Source of the DNA: Bacteroidales bacterium
Lineage (GTDB): Bacteria > Bacteroidota > Bacteroidia > Bacteroidales > WCHB1-69
Direction of reading: 5' to 3'
Assembly (NCBI GenBank): GCA_024686335.1
Contig: JAILCI010000015.1
Coordinates: forward strand, 1-64,000
Length of the DNA: 64,000 nucleotides
In this document: one piece after another, positions 44,529 through 53,520 of the stretch
Layout: every line of letters starts with the position of its first letter
How positions within the stretch are numbered: position 1 is the stretch's first letter
Position numbers and translations under genes: made by a program
The notes under the pieces: generated by a model
Seen by the model: the letters and a program-made list of their open reading frames with translations, nothing else
The model's database searches: none
What the model was told of the DNA's origin: nothing

Positions 44529-45232
44529 TGCCACTGCTATCGTCTATATTTACCCCCAACGAACTTTTCTCCTCCACCTTCAGTGATGCTCCTGTGGTGC
44601 AACAGGACAATTGGGGTGTGGCTATTATGATAGTGCTTTTAGTACTTATTTCTGCTGTGGTCGCCGCTTCAAGAGGAAAGGTTCCCCAGCTGTTAAAAGC
44701 ACTCGTGGTACCACGCCATTTTTCCCTTATTCTGCGAGAAGGTAAGATTATGGAGCAACGTGCCTATCGTTTCCTGCTCCTTTTCGATCTGATGACTTTC
44801 GCGCTTGGTGTGACCACGATGGTGGAACTCTATAAACCGGAATTGATTCAACAATATACCTATCCGCTTTGTTACGGAATCGCTTTTGGTGGACTTCTTT
44901 TACTCTATGCTATAAAGAGCCTCTTGCAGAATCTTTATGTTTATCTTTTCGATCATCAGAAGGAAAAATATAATCTACACCTCCATAAGTTTATCTTTAT
45001 CTCTGTGGCGGCGCTGACGATGTACCTTTTTCTCGCATTGGTGATTTATACAAAGTTTTTACCCGTAATAAACGTCTATATTGTTCTGTTTTTGATTTTT
45101 ACGTTGATTTATTTTTACAATTCGTATAAAATTAATCCTAAAGTATTCAATTTGTTTCATTTTTTTATCTATTTTTGCACCCTTGAAATTTTACCATGGC
45201 TTCTGTTGGTAAATTTTATTGTAAAGTACTAA
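44528..45232 (+). CDS. DUF4271 integral membrane protein
   Basis: A 234-residue membrane protein with about six hydrophobic segments, starting at GTG 44528 in the sequence TAGTG that also holds the previous stop. The closest family is DUF4271, a Bacteroidetes-specific group often located next to hemD, as here. The function is unknown. A GTG start is unusual for this window, but the next ATG would remove the N-terminal part. The hemD promoter lies inside the 3' end of this gene. Confidence 0.75.
   Translation: MPLLSSIFTPNELFSSTFSDAPVVQQDNWGVAIMIVLLVLISAVVAASRGKVPQLLKALVVPRHFSLILREGKIMEQRAYRFLLLFDLMTFALGVTTMVELYKPELIQQYTYPLCYGIAFGGLLLLYAIKSLLQNLYVYLFDHQKEKYNLHLHKFIFISVAALTMYLFLALVIYTKFLPVINVYIVLFLIFTLIYFYNSYKINPKVFNLFHFFIYFCTLEILPWLLLVNFIVKY
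45170..45177 (+). promoter_or_regulatory. Internal -7 element for hemD
   Basis: TATTTTTG followed by C inside the end of the DUF4271 gene, 80 bases before hemD. A TTTG lies 15 bases upstream (45151-45154), shorter than the usual spacer. Confidence 0.5.
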
Positions 45233-45257
45233 GGATAAGATAAATAAAGAAATAAAT

Positions 45258-46022
45258 ATGAAGATTAAGAACATCCTGATTTCGCAAAATGCACCCGCAG
45301 ATATCGAGAAATCACCTTACGGAGAATTAAAGAGGAAGTATAGTATCAACATTGACTTCTACAAGTTTTTCCGGATTGCACATATTTCAGCCATCGACTT
45401 CCGGAAGACGAAGGTTAACATCTTGGATCATCAAGCCGTTATTTTCTACAGTAAGAACACAATTGATAGTTTCTTCAATTTGTGTCAGGAGATGCGCGTG
45501 GTGATGCCTGAATCTATGAAGTATTTCTGCTCCACGGAGGCTGTTGCAGTCTATCTTCAGAAGTATATCCAGTTCCGCAAACGTAAGATTTTCTTCTCCA
45601 AAGACTCTTCTATGGCTAATTTTCACGAGATATTGCTGAAGAACAAGGAACTCACTATGTTGGTACCTTGCAGTAAATCTGGCGCTAACAGTGAACTGAT
45701 CGAATTTTTGAAAAGCAACGAAATTAAATATAACGAGGCTCCTGTTTTTGAGACTTTGGCTGCTAACCTCAAAGAGGATATCGAGATTGAAAAGTACGAT
45801 ATGATAGCCCTATTCAGTCCGAATGGAGTCCACTCCTTGAAAGAAAACTATCCGGATTTCAAGCAGGGTGAGGTTGTGTTTGCTGCATTAGGAAATTCTG
45901 TGGTGGCTGCTTTAGAGGAAGAAGGTTTCACGGCACAAGTGACAGCGCCCTCTAAGGAGTTCCCCTCAATTACGGATGCTATCGACGCTTATCTGAAAGA
46001 ATATGCTACCCGCAGACGTTAA
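45258..46022 (+). CDS. hemD: Uroporphyrinogen-III synthase
   Basis: A 254-residue protein with the two-domain HemD fold; sequence conservation in this family is always low. The start KIKNILISQNAPADIEKSPY is typical for the Bacteroidetes group. FYSKNTIDSFF and IALFSPNGVHSLKENYP match the substrate-loop positions, and VVFAALGNSVVAALEEEGF the conserved C-terminal helix. It closes the tetrapyrrole ring with inversion of ring D for haem or cobalamin. rnpA overlaps its last 20 bases. Confidence 0.85.
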   Translation: MKIKNILISQNAPADIEKSPYGELKRKYSINIDFYKFFRIAHISAIDFRKTKVNILDHQAVIFYSKNTIDSFFNLCQEMRVVMPESMKYFCSTEAVAVYLQKYIQFRKRKIFFSKDSSMANFHEILLKNKELTMLVPCSKSGANSELIEFLKSNEIKYNEAPVFETLAANLKEDIEIEKYDMIALFSPNGVHSLKENYPDFKQGEVVFAALGNSVVAALEEEGFTAQVTAPSKEFPSITDAIDAYLKEYATRRR

Positions 46023-46392
46023 CGGTTCGTTTTCGCGGCAGTATCGTATAAAGTCTTCACTTCAAATTCAAGAGATAGTCGAGGGCAGACAGTCTGTGTT
46101 TGCCCATCCTATAAAGTGTTACTATCGCATTGCTGATAGAGGCTCGTCGGCTGAGTCTACACTAGCTGTGGTAGTGCCTAAGCGACGCTTCCACAGAGCG
46201 GTGGATCGTAATCGTCTCAAACGCTTGATGCGAGAGGCGTATCGCACCCATAAATTCCATTTTTCAGATTCAATATCGTCAGATAAATCTCTGCAGATGT
46301 GCTGGATATACGTGGGTGATAGGTTGTCGGATTACGAATCGCTCTGCCAAGCCGTGCTCCAAGTTCAACAAAAATTGCAGAAAGCATTATGA
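46003..46392 (+). CDS. rnpA: Ribonuclease P protein component
   Basis: A 129-residue basic protein. The signature [13 protein letters not shown] (about 67-79) that binds the RNase P RNA and precursor tRNA leader is intact, as is the N-terminal [15 protein letters not shown]. It overlaps hemD and is overlapped by yidD by 4 bases. In many bacteria rnpA sits with rpmH and dnaA; here it is in a hemD-rnpA-yidD arrangement common in Bacteroidetes. Confidence 0.93.
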   Translation: MLPADVNGSFSRQYRIKSSLQIQEIVEGRQSVFAHPIKCYYRIADRGSSAESTLAVVVPKRRFHRAVDRNRLKRLMREAYRTHKFHFSDSISSDKSLQMCWIYVGDRLSDYESLCQAVLQVQQKLQKAL

Positions 46393-46631
46393 AAAAGGTT
46401 ATAGCGGCAATTTCGAAAGCCATCGGCTCGGTGATGATCTTCTTCATCAAGATATACCAGTGGACGCTCTCGCCCCTTATCGGGCGTGCTTGCCGCTATA
46501 CACCGACCTGTTCCAATTATGGAATCGAGGCCATTCGCAAGTATGGACCTATCAAGGGCGGATGGCTGACTTTAAAGCGGATACTCTCCTGTAATCCTTG
46601 GGGAGGTAGCGGATACGACCCCGTTCCGTAA
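46389..46631 (+). CDS. yidD: Membrane protein insertion efficiency factor YidD
   Basis: An 80-residue protein with the conserved cysteine pattern [19 protein letters not shown] and [14 protein letters not shown]. An amphipathic N-terminal helix should attach it to the inner face of the membrane, where it assists YidC. ATGA overlap with rnpA indicates translational coupling. Confidence 0.93.
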   Translation: MKKVIAAISKAIGSVMIFFIKIYQWTLSPLIGRACRYTPTCSNYGIEAIRKYGPIKGGWLTLKRILSCNPWGGSGYDPVP

Positions 46632-46674
46632 AAAAAATCGCAACCCCTACCAATTTTATTATATATATTATATA

Positions 46675-46707
46675 TTTGCAACCCATTTCCCAAAATGGGT
46701 ATTTTTG
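46675..46707 (+). promoter_or_regulatory. pheT promoter with an internal palindrome
   Basis: TTTG (46675-46678), a 21-base spacer and TATTTTTG (46700-46707) fit the consensus. The spacer is almost entirely ACCCATTT-CCCA-AAATGGGT (46681-46700), an 8-bp inverted repeat. The -33 TTTG is itself the end of another -7-like box, TATATTTG (46671-46678), so two overlapping promoters are possible. Confidence 0.6.
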
Positions 46708-46739
46708 TGTAACTTATTATTAAACAAACGAATAGTACT

Positions 46740-49208
46740 ATGAAGATTTCTTACAAATGGTTGAAAGACCTTCTGACATTTGATTTATCCGCCGAGGAAA
46801 CCGCTGTTTATTTGACCAATTGTGGTCTTGAAGTGGAAGGTATGGAGACGTTTGAAACTGTGAAGGGCGGCCTTCGTGGCTTAGTCATCGGTGAGGTGTT
46901 GACCTGTGAGGCTCATCCCAATTCCGATCATTTACATATCACGACTGTGAATGTCGGCCAAGAGGAACCTCTTCATATTGTCTGTGGCGCAGCTAATGTT
47001 GCCGCTGGCCAGAAGGTGGTGGTCGCTACTATCGGCACCGTCCTCTATTCCGGCGACGAGTCTTTCACTATCAAGAAATCCAAACTGCGCGGAGAACCTT
47101 CTGAGGGTATGATCTGTGCAGAAGACGAGATTGGCTTGGGAACCTCTCATGATGGTATCATGGTTCTTGATCCCGCTGCAGTTCCTGGCACTCCTGCCTC
47201 AGAGTATTTCCATGTCGAGTCTGACACTGTTTTCGAAATTGGTCTTACTCCTAACCGTTGTGACGCTATCTCCCATGTTGGTGTTGCTCGTGATTTGTAT
47301 GCAGCTCTTATCCAGAATGGTCAGAAATGCTCCCCGCTGGTACTCCCATCTGCACACGACATCAAACCGATTTCCAACGTTAAATTCCATATCGACGTCT
47401 GTGTTGAGAATACAAAGGCTTGTCCACGTTACTCATCTGTATACATGGATAATGTCAAAGTGGGCGATTCTCCAGAATGGCTCCAGACCAAACTTAAATC
47501 CGTTGGCATTCGCCCAATCAACAATGTTGTCGATGTGACACAATTCATCATGCTTGAACTCGGTCAGCCTATGCATGCCTTCGATGCCGATAAAATTAAA
47601 GGCAACAAAGTCATCGTTAAAAATCTGCCGAAGGATACTCCTTTCGTTACATTAGACGGGAATGAGCTTAAACTGCATGAAGATGATCTGATGATTTGTA
47701 ATGCCGAGGAGGGAATGTGCATTGCCGGTGTTTATGGCGGTTTGCATTCCGGTATTACCAAGGAGACGACTCGAGTTTTCCTGGAGAGTGCCTATTTCAA
47801 CCCGGTTTCCATTCGTAAGACTGCTAAGCGTCATGGTTTGAAGACCGACGCCTCTTTCCGCTATGAACGTGGTTGTGACCCCGATATTACCATCTATGCT
47901 TTGAAGAGAGCTGCCAATCTGATTCAATCACTTACAGGCGCTAATATGCTGGACGATGTCAATGACATCTATCCTGTCAAGATTGAACCCGCCTGCATCA
48001 CTCTTTATTATGAAGAAGTTAATAAGATTGCAGGTAAGGTGATTCCGAAAGATCAGGTTACGAAGATATTGCAACTGCTTAATATAGAGATTAATTCATT
48101 CACGGAAGACTATTGTATTGCAACTGTTCCATTGAACAAAGTTGATGTTACTCGTCCAGTAGATTTAATTGAAGAGGTGCTTCGTATCTATGGATACAAT
48201 AACATTGAGATTCCGGAGACCATCAATTTTAAGCTCTCATCTTGTCAAGGTCAAAATCCTGAGTATCAGATGAGAATGACTGCTTCCAGATATTTGGCAG
48301 ATAATGGTTTTTACGAGGTGGTGAACAATTCCCTGACTCGTGGCGATTATGCCGAGCGCTTTGATTTTATCTCTTCCTCAGAAACTGTCAAGTTGTTGAA
48401 TCCGCTGAGTACTGAGCTTAATGTGATGCGTCAGACGCTTCTCTTCAGTGGCTTGGAGAACGTGGCTCGCAATGTCAATAACAAGAGCGCCAATCTTCGT
48501 CTCTTCGAATTTGGTAAGATATATTCCCTGAATCCGGCTACCCAGAAAGGTGATGATGTTATAGAACGTTATCATGAACATGAAGAGCTTGCTCTCTTCG
48601 TGACGGGTAAGAATGCCGAGGATAGCTGGAACCATAAAGCCGAGGAATTGGATGCTTTCTATTTGAAAAACATGATTCATAACATTTTAATCCGTCTCAA
48701 CTTCCCAATCGATCAATTGACTGGCAAGATAGATGAGAATCCTCGTATGTTTGTGGATCATTATACTTATTATTTGAAAGATGAGTGGATTGCCACTTTC
48801 GGACTGCTCTCTCAGGATGTCTTGAAAGCTGTTTCCCTCAAAAAACCGGTTTACTACGCCGAGTTGAACTGGCCCGCTATCATGAACAGCGTCAACACTA
48901 AGGTTGAGTATAATAAGATCGCCACTTATCCTGCTGTGAAACGAGATCTCGCATTGGTAGTTGACAAGTCAGTTTCTTATGAGACTTTGGAACAAATCGG
49001 TTACAAATACGGTTCCAAGTTGATGAAGCAGATTTCCTTGTTTGACGTCTATGAGGGCGACAAGGTTGGAAATGGCAAGAAGTCATATGCTCTCAACTTC
49101 GTCTTGCAGAATCCTGATAAGACTTTGACAGATGAAGAGATCACTAAGGTGATGAACAAACTTATTTCTGCATACGAACGTGAGGCAGGAGCAACTTTGA
49201 GAAGTTAG
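46740..49208 (+). CDS. pheT: Phenylalanyl-tRNA synthetase beta subunit
   Basis: An 822-residue PheT. The N-terminal tRNA-binding OB domain spans about 40-150 (VCGAANVAAGQKVVVATIG). The B3/B4 editing domain, B5 domain (CITLYYEEVNKIAGKVI) and the catalytic-like core follow (about 480-690). The C-terminal ferredoxin-like anticodon-binding domain carries KVEYNKIATYPAVKRDLALV. pheS is not adjacent, so the subunits are encoded apart. The RibF-like gene follows after 15 bases. Confidence 0.95.
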   Translation: MKISYKWLKDLLTFDLSAEETAVYLTNCGLEVEGMETFETVKGGLRGLVIGEVLTCEAHPNSDHLHITTVNVGQEEPLHIVCGAANVAAGQKVVVATIGTVLYSGDESFTIKKSKLRGEPSEGMICAEDEIGLGTSHDGIMVLDPAAVPGTPASEYFHVESDTVFEIGLTPNRCDAISHVGVARDLYAALIQNGQKCSPLVLPSAHDIKPISNVKFHIDVCVENTKACPRYSSVYMDNVKVGDSPEWLQTKLKSVGIRPINNVVDVTQFIMLELGQPMHAFDADKIKGNKVIVKNLPKDTPFVTLDGNELKLHEDDLMICNAEEGMCIAGVYGGLHSGITKETTRVFLESAYFNPVSIRKTAKRHGLKTDASFRYERGCDPDITIYALKRAANLIQSLTGANMLDDVNDIYPVKIEPACITLYYEEVNKIAGKVIPKDQVTKILQLLNIEINSFTEDYCIATVPLNKVDVTRPVDLIEEVLRIYGYNNIEIPETINFKLSSCQGQNPEYQMRMTASRYLADNGFYEVVNNSLTRGDYAERFDFISSSETVKLLNPLSTELNVMRQTLLFSGLENVARNVNNKSANLRLFEFGKIYSLNPATQKGDDVIERYHEHEELALFVTGKNAEDSWNHKAEELDAFYLKNMIHNILIRLNFPIDQLTGKIDENPRMFVDHYTYYLKDEWIATFGLLSQDVLKAVSLKKPVYYAELNWPAIMNSVNTKVEYNKIATYPAVKRDLALVVDKSVSYETLEQIGYKYGSKLMKQISLFDVYEGDKVGNGKKSYALNFVLQNPDKTLTDEEITKVMNKLISAYEREAGATLRS

Positions 49209-49223
49209 TAGGGTAGAGTCGAG

Positions 49224-49817
49224 ATGCAGGTATTTCGTAACATAGAAGATATTCGTAGCACAGGACCGTCGGTGGTGGCTGTGGGCTCTTTTGATGGAGT
49301 TCATTTAGGTCATCGTCAGATACTGCAACTGCTATGTGCCACAGCCCGAGAGATTGGTGGCAGCAGTGTGGTAATCACCTTTGACCCGCACCCGCAAATC
49401 TTCTTCCATCCTGAGAGTGACTTCTTTACTATCAATACGTTGGAGGGGAATCTTGCTCAGATGGAACAGCAGGGTGTAGATGCAGTGTTAGTCTTGCCCT
49501 TCACGCACGATTTGGCCCGTTGCGATTATCGGGATTTCCTGAAAACCTATGTGATTGACGCCCTTCATGCGCATACGCTGGTGATGGGTCCGAATCATAC
49601 GATAGGACGAAATCAAGAGGGTAATCATGAGGCTATAGAGCACTATTGTGCAGAACATGGCGTACGTGTGCATCCTATTCCGGAATATATGTTGAATCAA
49701 TCTGCTGTACACTCTTCCGCCATTCGGAAAGCTATATTGCGTGAGGACTGGGAAACTGCCGATAAATTGCTCGGCTACCGTCTTGAACGCCAAACCATTC
49801 ATAATATGCAAAATTAA
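49224..49817 (+). CDS. FAD synthetase (FMN adenylyltransferase) domain protein lacking riboflavin kinase
   Basis: A 197-residue protein corresponding to the N-terminal domain of RibF. Nucleotidyltransferase motifs are intact: VAVGSFDGVHLGHRQIL (about 17-33, with the HxGH equivalent), TFDPHP and SSAIRKAI. RibF normally continues with about 120 residues of flavokinase starting in a GxVVxGxxxGRxLGFPTAN segment. Here the protein ends shortly after LLGYRLERQT, and topA starts 11 bases later. No frameshifted remnant of the kinase is seen in the gap. It may be a dedicated FMN adenylyltransferase, with the kinase encoded elsewhere, or a deteriorated copy of a second ribF. Confidence 0.85.
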   Translation: MQVFRNIEDIRSTGPSVVAVGSFDGVHLGHRQILQLLCATAREIGGSSVVITFDPHPQIFFHPESDFFTINTLEGNLAQMEQQGVDAVLVLPFTHDLARCDYRDFLKTYVIDALHAHTLVMGPNHTIGRNQEGNHEAIEHYCAEHGVRVHPIPEYMLNQSAVHSSAIRKAILREDWETADKLLGYRLERQTIHNMQN

Positions 49818-49828
49818 AACCTAACAAT

Positions 49829-52318
49829 ATGAGTAAAAATTTGATTATTGTAGAGTCTCCGGCTAAAGCAAAGACCATCCAGAAGTTTATTGGAAAGGAC
49901 TTTACAGTAATATCCAGCAAAGGACATGTGAGGGATCTTCCCCTTAAGGACATCGGCATCGATGTAAGTAAAAATTTCGAACCCAACTATCTGATACTGG
50001 ACGATAAAAAATCGTTGATTGCGGATATCAAGAAGTTGGCTAAGGAGGCAGACACCATCTGGCTGGCAACGGATGACGACCGCGAGGGTGAGGCTATCTC
50101 ATGGCATCTCATGGAGGTGACAGGTATGGATCCCGCGAAGGTCAAACGTATTGTCTTCCATGAGATTACTAAGAATGCTATCGAGAATGCTTTGAACAAT
50201 CCTCGTTCCTTGGATATGAACGTGGTGAATGCCCAACAAGCCCGTCGTGTTCTTGACCGACTGGTGGGTTTTGAACTCTCTCCGGTGCTTTGGCGCAAGG
50301 TGAAACCCCAACTCTCTGCAGGTCGTGTGCAGTCTGTAGCTGTCAAGTTGATTGTGGAACGCGAACATGAGATTGAGAAGTTCAATACCTCTTCATCGTA
50401 TAAAGTTGATGGTCTCTTCTTCCCTGAACGCGACAAGAAATTGGAACTGACGGCTGAACTGAACAAACGTTTTGCCAATCATGACGATACAATGGCCTTT
50501 TTGGAGGATTGTAAGAGTGCCACCTATCGCGTTGACGCCATTGAGAAAACTCCTGGCAAGAAGAGCCCTGCTCCTCCATTTACAACTTCTACATTGCAAC
50601 AAGAGGCTGCCCGTAAACTCGGCTTCACAGTTAGCAAAACGATGGTTGTGGCTCAGCAGTTGTATGAGTCTGGTTACATTACCTATATGAGAACTGACTC
50701 TGTCAACCTCTCATCTTTTGCATTGGCATCTGCTAAAGAGGTGATTACCGAGCAATTCGGTGCTGAATACGCACATACGCATAAATATGTGACTAAATCC
50801 AAAGGTGCTCAGGAGGCTCACGAAGCTATCCGTCCTACCGATGTGTCTAGACAGACAGTACCTGGCGATACTTTTGTCAAGAATCTTTATAATCTTATTT
50901 GGAAGCGTACCATAGCTTCTCAGATGAGCGATGCAAAAACTGAGAAAACCACTATCAGCATACCTATTTCGAACCGTCCTGAGAAGTTTGTAGCTACTGG
51001 TGAGGTGATTCTCTTCCCGGGTTTCTTGAGAGTCTATACGGAATCCAAAGATGAAGAAGTTGAGGAAGTTAAGGGTATTCTTCCCTCTGTACAGGTTGGT
51101 GACCAGATGATGCCGAAGAGCATAACAGCGACACAGCGTTATGCACAACCCCCGGCCCGTTACACGGAAGCAAGTCTTGTGAAGAAAATGGAAGAGTTGG
51201 GCATTGGACGTCCTTCTACATATGCTCCTACTATTACTACCATTCAGAAGAGAGGCTATGTGCTCAGAACATCAAGACCCGGAAAGGAACGTATGTATGA
51301 GCTTATTACCTTGAAAGACAATAACATCAAGACGGATGAGAAGAAGGAAAAATACGGCTTTGAGAAAGACAAACTTTTCCCGACGGATGTGGGCATTGTG
51401 GTAGATGGCTATCTCCAGGAGAATTTCGACAAAATTATGGACTATGGCTTCACCGCAGATGTCGAAAAGGACTTCGATGATATCGCTGAAGGTAAAGAGA
51501 AGTGGCAGGATATGATAGAGCGTTTTTACAGCGACTTCCATCATTCTGTAGACAATGCTTTGAACTACTCATCTAAGGCAAGCGGCGAGAGATTGCTTGG
51601 CTATGATCCTAAAACCAATGAGAAGGTCTTCGCTAAATTGGGTAAATACGGCCCGATGGTTCAGATAGGAGAGAACTACGCTGATACGAAGCCGCGCTAT
51701 GCCCGTTTGCAACCCAATCAGTTCATTGAGACTATCACTTTAGAAGAGGCATTGTCACTCTTCCAGCTTCCGAGAAACCTGGGTCAGTATGAAGGTCAAG
51801 ATTTGATTGTCGGATCCGGTCGTTTCGGTCCTTATGTGAAGTATGACAAAACCTTCGTTACCATTCCTAAGAATGAAGATCCTATCACCATTACTTATGA
51901 GCGTTGTGTGGAGCTTCTTAATGCGAAGAAAAAAGAAAATGAAGCTCGTGCTCCGAAATTAGTGGGTACTTTGGATGGGAAGGAAATTTTCGCTGTAGTA
52001 GGTCGTTACGGTCCTTATCTAAAGTATGACAACAAGAACTATACTCTTGATAAAAATACGGATGTTTCCACTATTACCGAAGAGATTGCTATCGATTATC
52101 TGAAGAATGCCGACAATAAGAATGTCATTCGAAAATTTGATGAGAATCCTTCAGTGCGTGTGATGAATGGTCGTTATGGTGCATATATTACTGATGGTAC
52201 CAATAACTATAAGATTCCGAAGGGTATGCTGGCAGAGAATCTCTCGTATGCTGATTGTCAGGAGATTATGTCTAACACCGCACCAACTGCCAAAAGAAGA
52301 TCTTCCAAAAAATCGTAG
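49829..52318 (+). CDS. topA: DNA topoisomerase I
   Basis: An 829-residue type IA topoisomerase that relaxes negative supercoils. The TOPRIM domain (LIIVESPAKAKTIQKF, ATDDDREGEAISWHL) is followed by the catalytic tyrosine in GYITYMRTDSVN (near 286). IGRPSTYAPTITTIQKRGYV is the next signature. The C-terminal 230 residues hold repeated GRFGPYVKY/GRYGPYLKY/GRYGAYITD modules instead of zinc fingers, the usual Bacteroidetes plan. The lysine-rich tail ends AKRRSSKKS. Confidence 0.95.
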   Translation: MSKNLIIVESPAKAKTIQKFIGKDFTVISSKGHVRDLPLKDIGIDVSKNFEPNYLILDDKKSLIADIKKLAKEADTIWLATDDDREGEAISWHLMEVTGMDPAKVKRIVFHEITKNAIENALNNPRSLDMNVVNAQQARRVLDRLVGFELSPVLWRKVKPQLSAGRVQSVAVKLIVEREHEIEKFNTSSSYKVDGLFFPERDKKLELTAELNKRFANHDDTMAFLEDCKSATYRVDAIEKTPGKKSPAPPFTTSTLQQEAARKLGFTVSKTMVVAQQLYESGYITYMRTDSVNLSSFALASAKEVITEQFGAEYAHTHKYVTKSKGAQEAHEAIRPTDVSRQTVPGDTFVKNLYNLIWKRTIASQMSDAKTEKTTISIPISNRPEKFVATGEVILFPGFLRVYTESKDEEVEEVKGILPSVQVGDQMMPKSITATQRYAQPPARYTEASLVKKMEELGIGRPSTYAPTITTIQKRGYVLRTSRPGKERMYELITLKDNNIKTDEKKEKYGFEKDKLFPTDVGIVVDGYLQENFDKIMDYGFTADVEKDFDDIAEGKEKWQDMIERFYSDFHHSVDNALNYSSKASGERLLGYDPKTNEKVFAKLGKYGPMVQIGENYADTKPRYARLQPNQFIETITLEEALSLFQLPRNLGQYEGQDLIVGSGRFGPYVKYDKTFVTIPKNEDPITITYERCVELLNAKKKENEARAPKLVGTLDGKEIFAVVGRYGPYLKYDNKNYTLDKNTDVSTITEEIAIDYLKNADNKNVIRKFDENPSVRVMNGRYGAYITDGTNNYKIPKGMLAENLSYADCQEIMSNTAPTAKRRSSKKS

Positions 52319-52321
52319 GAT

Positions 52322-53497
52322 ATGGATTACTCGATGTTATTTGAACCTGTCGATATAGACACGTTAGGTTTCGGAGCTGAACTTATCAGTGAGGACCAAC
52401 TGGCGAATTCAGTCCTCTTCTATAATCCCGAAGAGCCGCTGAATATCAGTGATGCCGAATTGGCCATCATCGGTGTGCCGGAAGGCCGTAACAGCTACAT
52501 GAATGTGGATTGTTCTCTGGGACCTGATGAAATTCGTCGTTCTTTATATATATTATATAGATGGAACAAGAGCGTCCGTATTATTGATATGGGCAATCTT
52601 AAGGTTGGAAATAATCCAGATGACACCTATGCAATATTGTCCGACATCATTGCTGATATGTTGATTAACAATGTGATACCTATTATTTTGGGTGGTGGCA
52701 ATGATCTCGCATTTGCTAATTATAAGGCATATGAGAAGTTGGAGAGAGTGGTTAATCTGGTTGCCGTGGATCCTCGTTTTGATTTGGGTGCAGAAGACCA
52801 ACAGATTCGTTCTGACGCCTATCTCAACAAGATAATTTTGCAGCAACCCAACTTCCTAATGAACTATGCTAACATCGGTTATCAATCATATATGAATAGT
52901 CCTGCCAATACAAAACTAATGGATGACCTTTTGTTCGAGGTTTATCGTGTTGGTACGATGCGTAAGAATTTGGAAGAGGTGGAACCGCTCGTGCGCAACG
53001 CAGATATGATGTCCATTGACATTTCTGCTGTGCGTCGTCCGGATGCTCCAGGGTGTCCGCATGCATCCTCCAATGGTTTTTATGGCGAGGAGATTTGCCA
53101 GATAGCCAAGTATGCTGGTGTGAGCGATAAACTGACCTCTTTTGGCATCTTTGAGTTTGACCCGACGTTGGATTTTAATAACCAAACAGCCCAGTTGATT
53201 GGACATATTATCTGGTATTTTGTTGAGGGATATCTCCATCGTCAAAAGGAGAGTGATTTCTCTAACAAACAGCAATATCGACAGTATAGCATTGAGGTTT
53301 CGGGGGCTTTTGATGAGATGATATTCTATTGCAGCCGAAAGACTAACCGCTGGTGGATGGTAGTTCCTATCGTTGCATCAGATAACAATATCACACAGAA
53401 ATATTATCTTCCATGTTCGGAGAAAGATTATAAACTTGCCTGTCAAGATATTATCCCGGATAAATGGTGGAGAACTTATAATAAATTGAATCATTAA
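52322..53497 (+). CDS. Arginase/formimidoylglutamase-fold protein with altered metal ligands
   Basis: A 391-residue ureohydrolase-fold protein, 3 bases after topA. The three manganese motifs can be located but are changed: GGGNDLAF stands for the usual GGDHS, DPRFDLG for DAHxD, and MSIDISAVRRPDAP for SxDxDxxDP. The histidine of motif 1 and of motif 2 are both absent. Similar genes lie near topA in several Bacteroidetes and are annotated formimidoylglutamase or arginase family. Hydrolysis of arginine or agmatine is doubtful; a different metal use or a structural role is possible. The C-terminal 90 residues are an extension rich in aromatic residues. Confidence 0.7.
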   Translation: MDYSMLFEPVDIDTLGFGAELISEDQLANSVLFYNPEEPLNISDAELAIIGVPEGRNSYMNVDCSLGPDEIRRSLYILYRWNKSVRIIDMGNLKVGNNPDDTYAILSDIIADMLINNVIPIILGGGNDLAFANYKAYEKLERVVNLVAVDPRFDLGAEDQQIRSDAYLNKIILQQPNFLMNYANIGYQSYMNSPANTKLMDDLLFEVYRVGTMRKNLEEVEPLVRNADMMSIDISAVRRPDAPGCPHASSNGFYGEEICQIAKYAGVSDKLTSFGIFEFDPTLDFNNQTAQLIGHIIWYFVEGYLHRQKESDFSNKQQYRQYSIEVSGAFDEMIFYCSRKTNRWWMVVPIVASDNNITQKYYLPCSEKDYKLACQDIIPDKWWRTYNKLNH

Positions 53498-53520
53498 ATT
53501 ATTCATTAAATCATTTTAAT

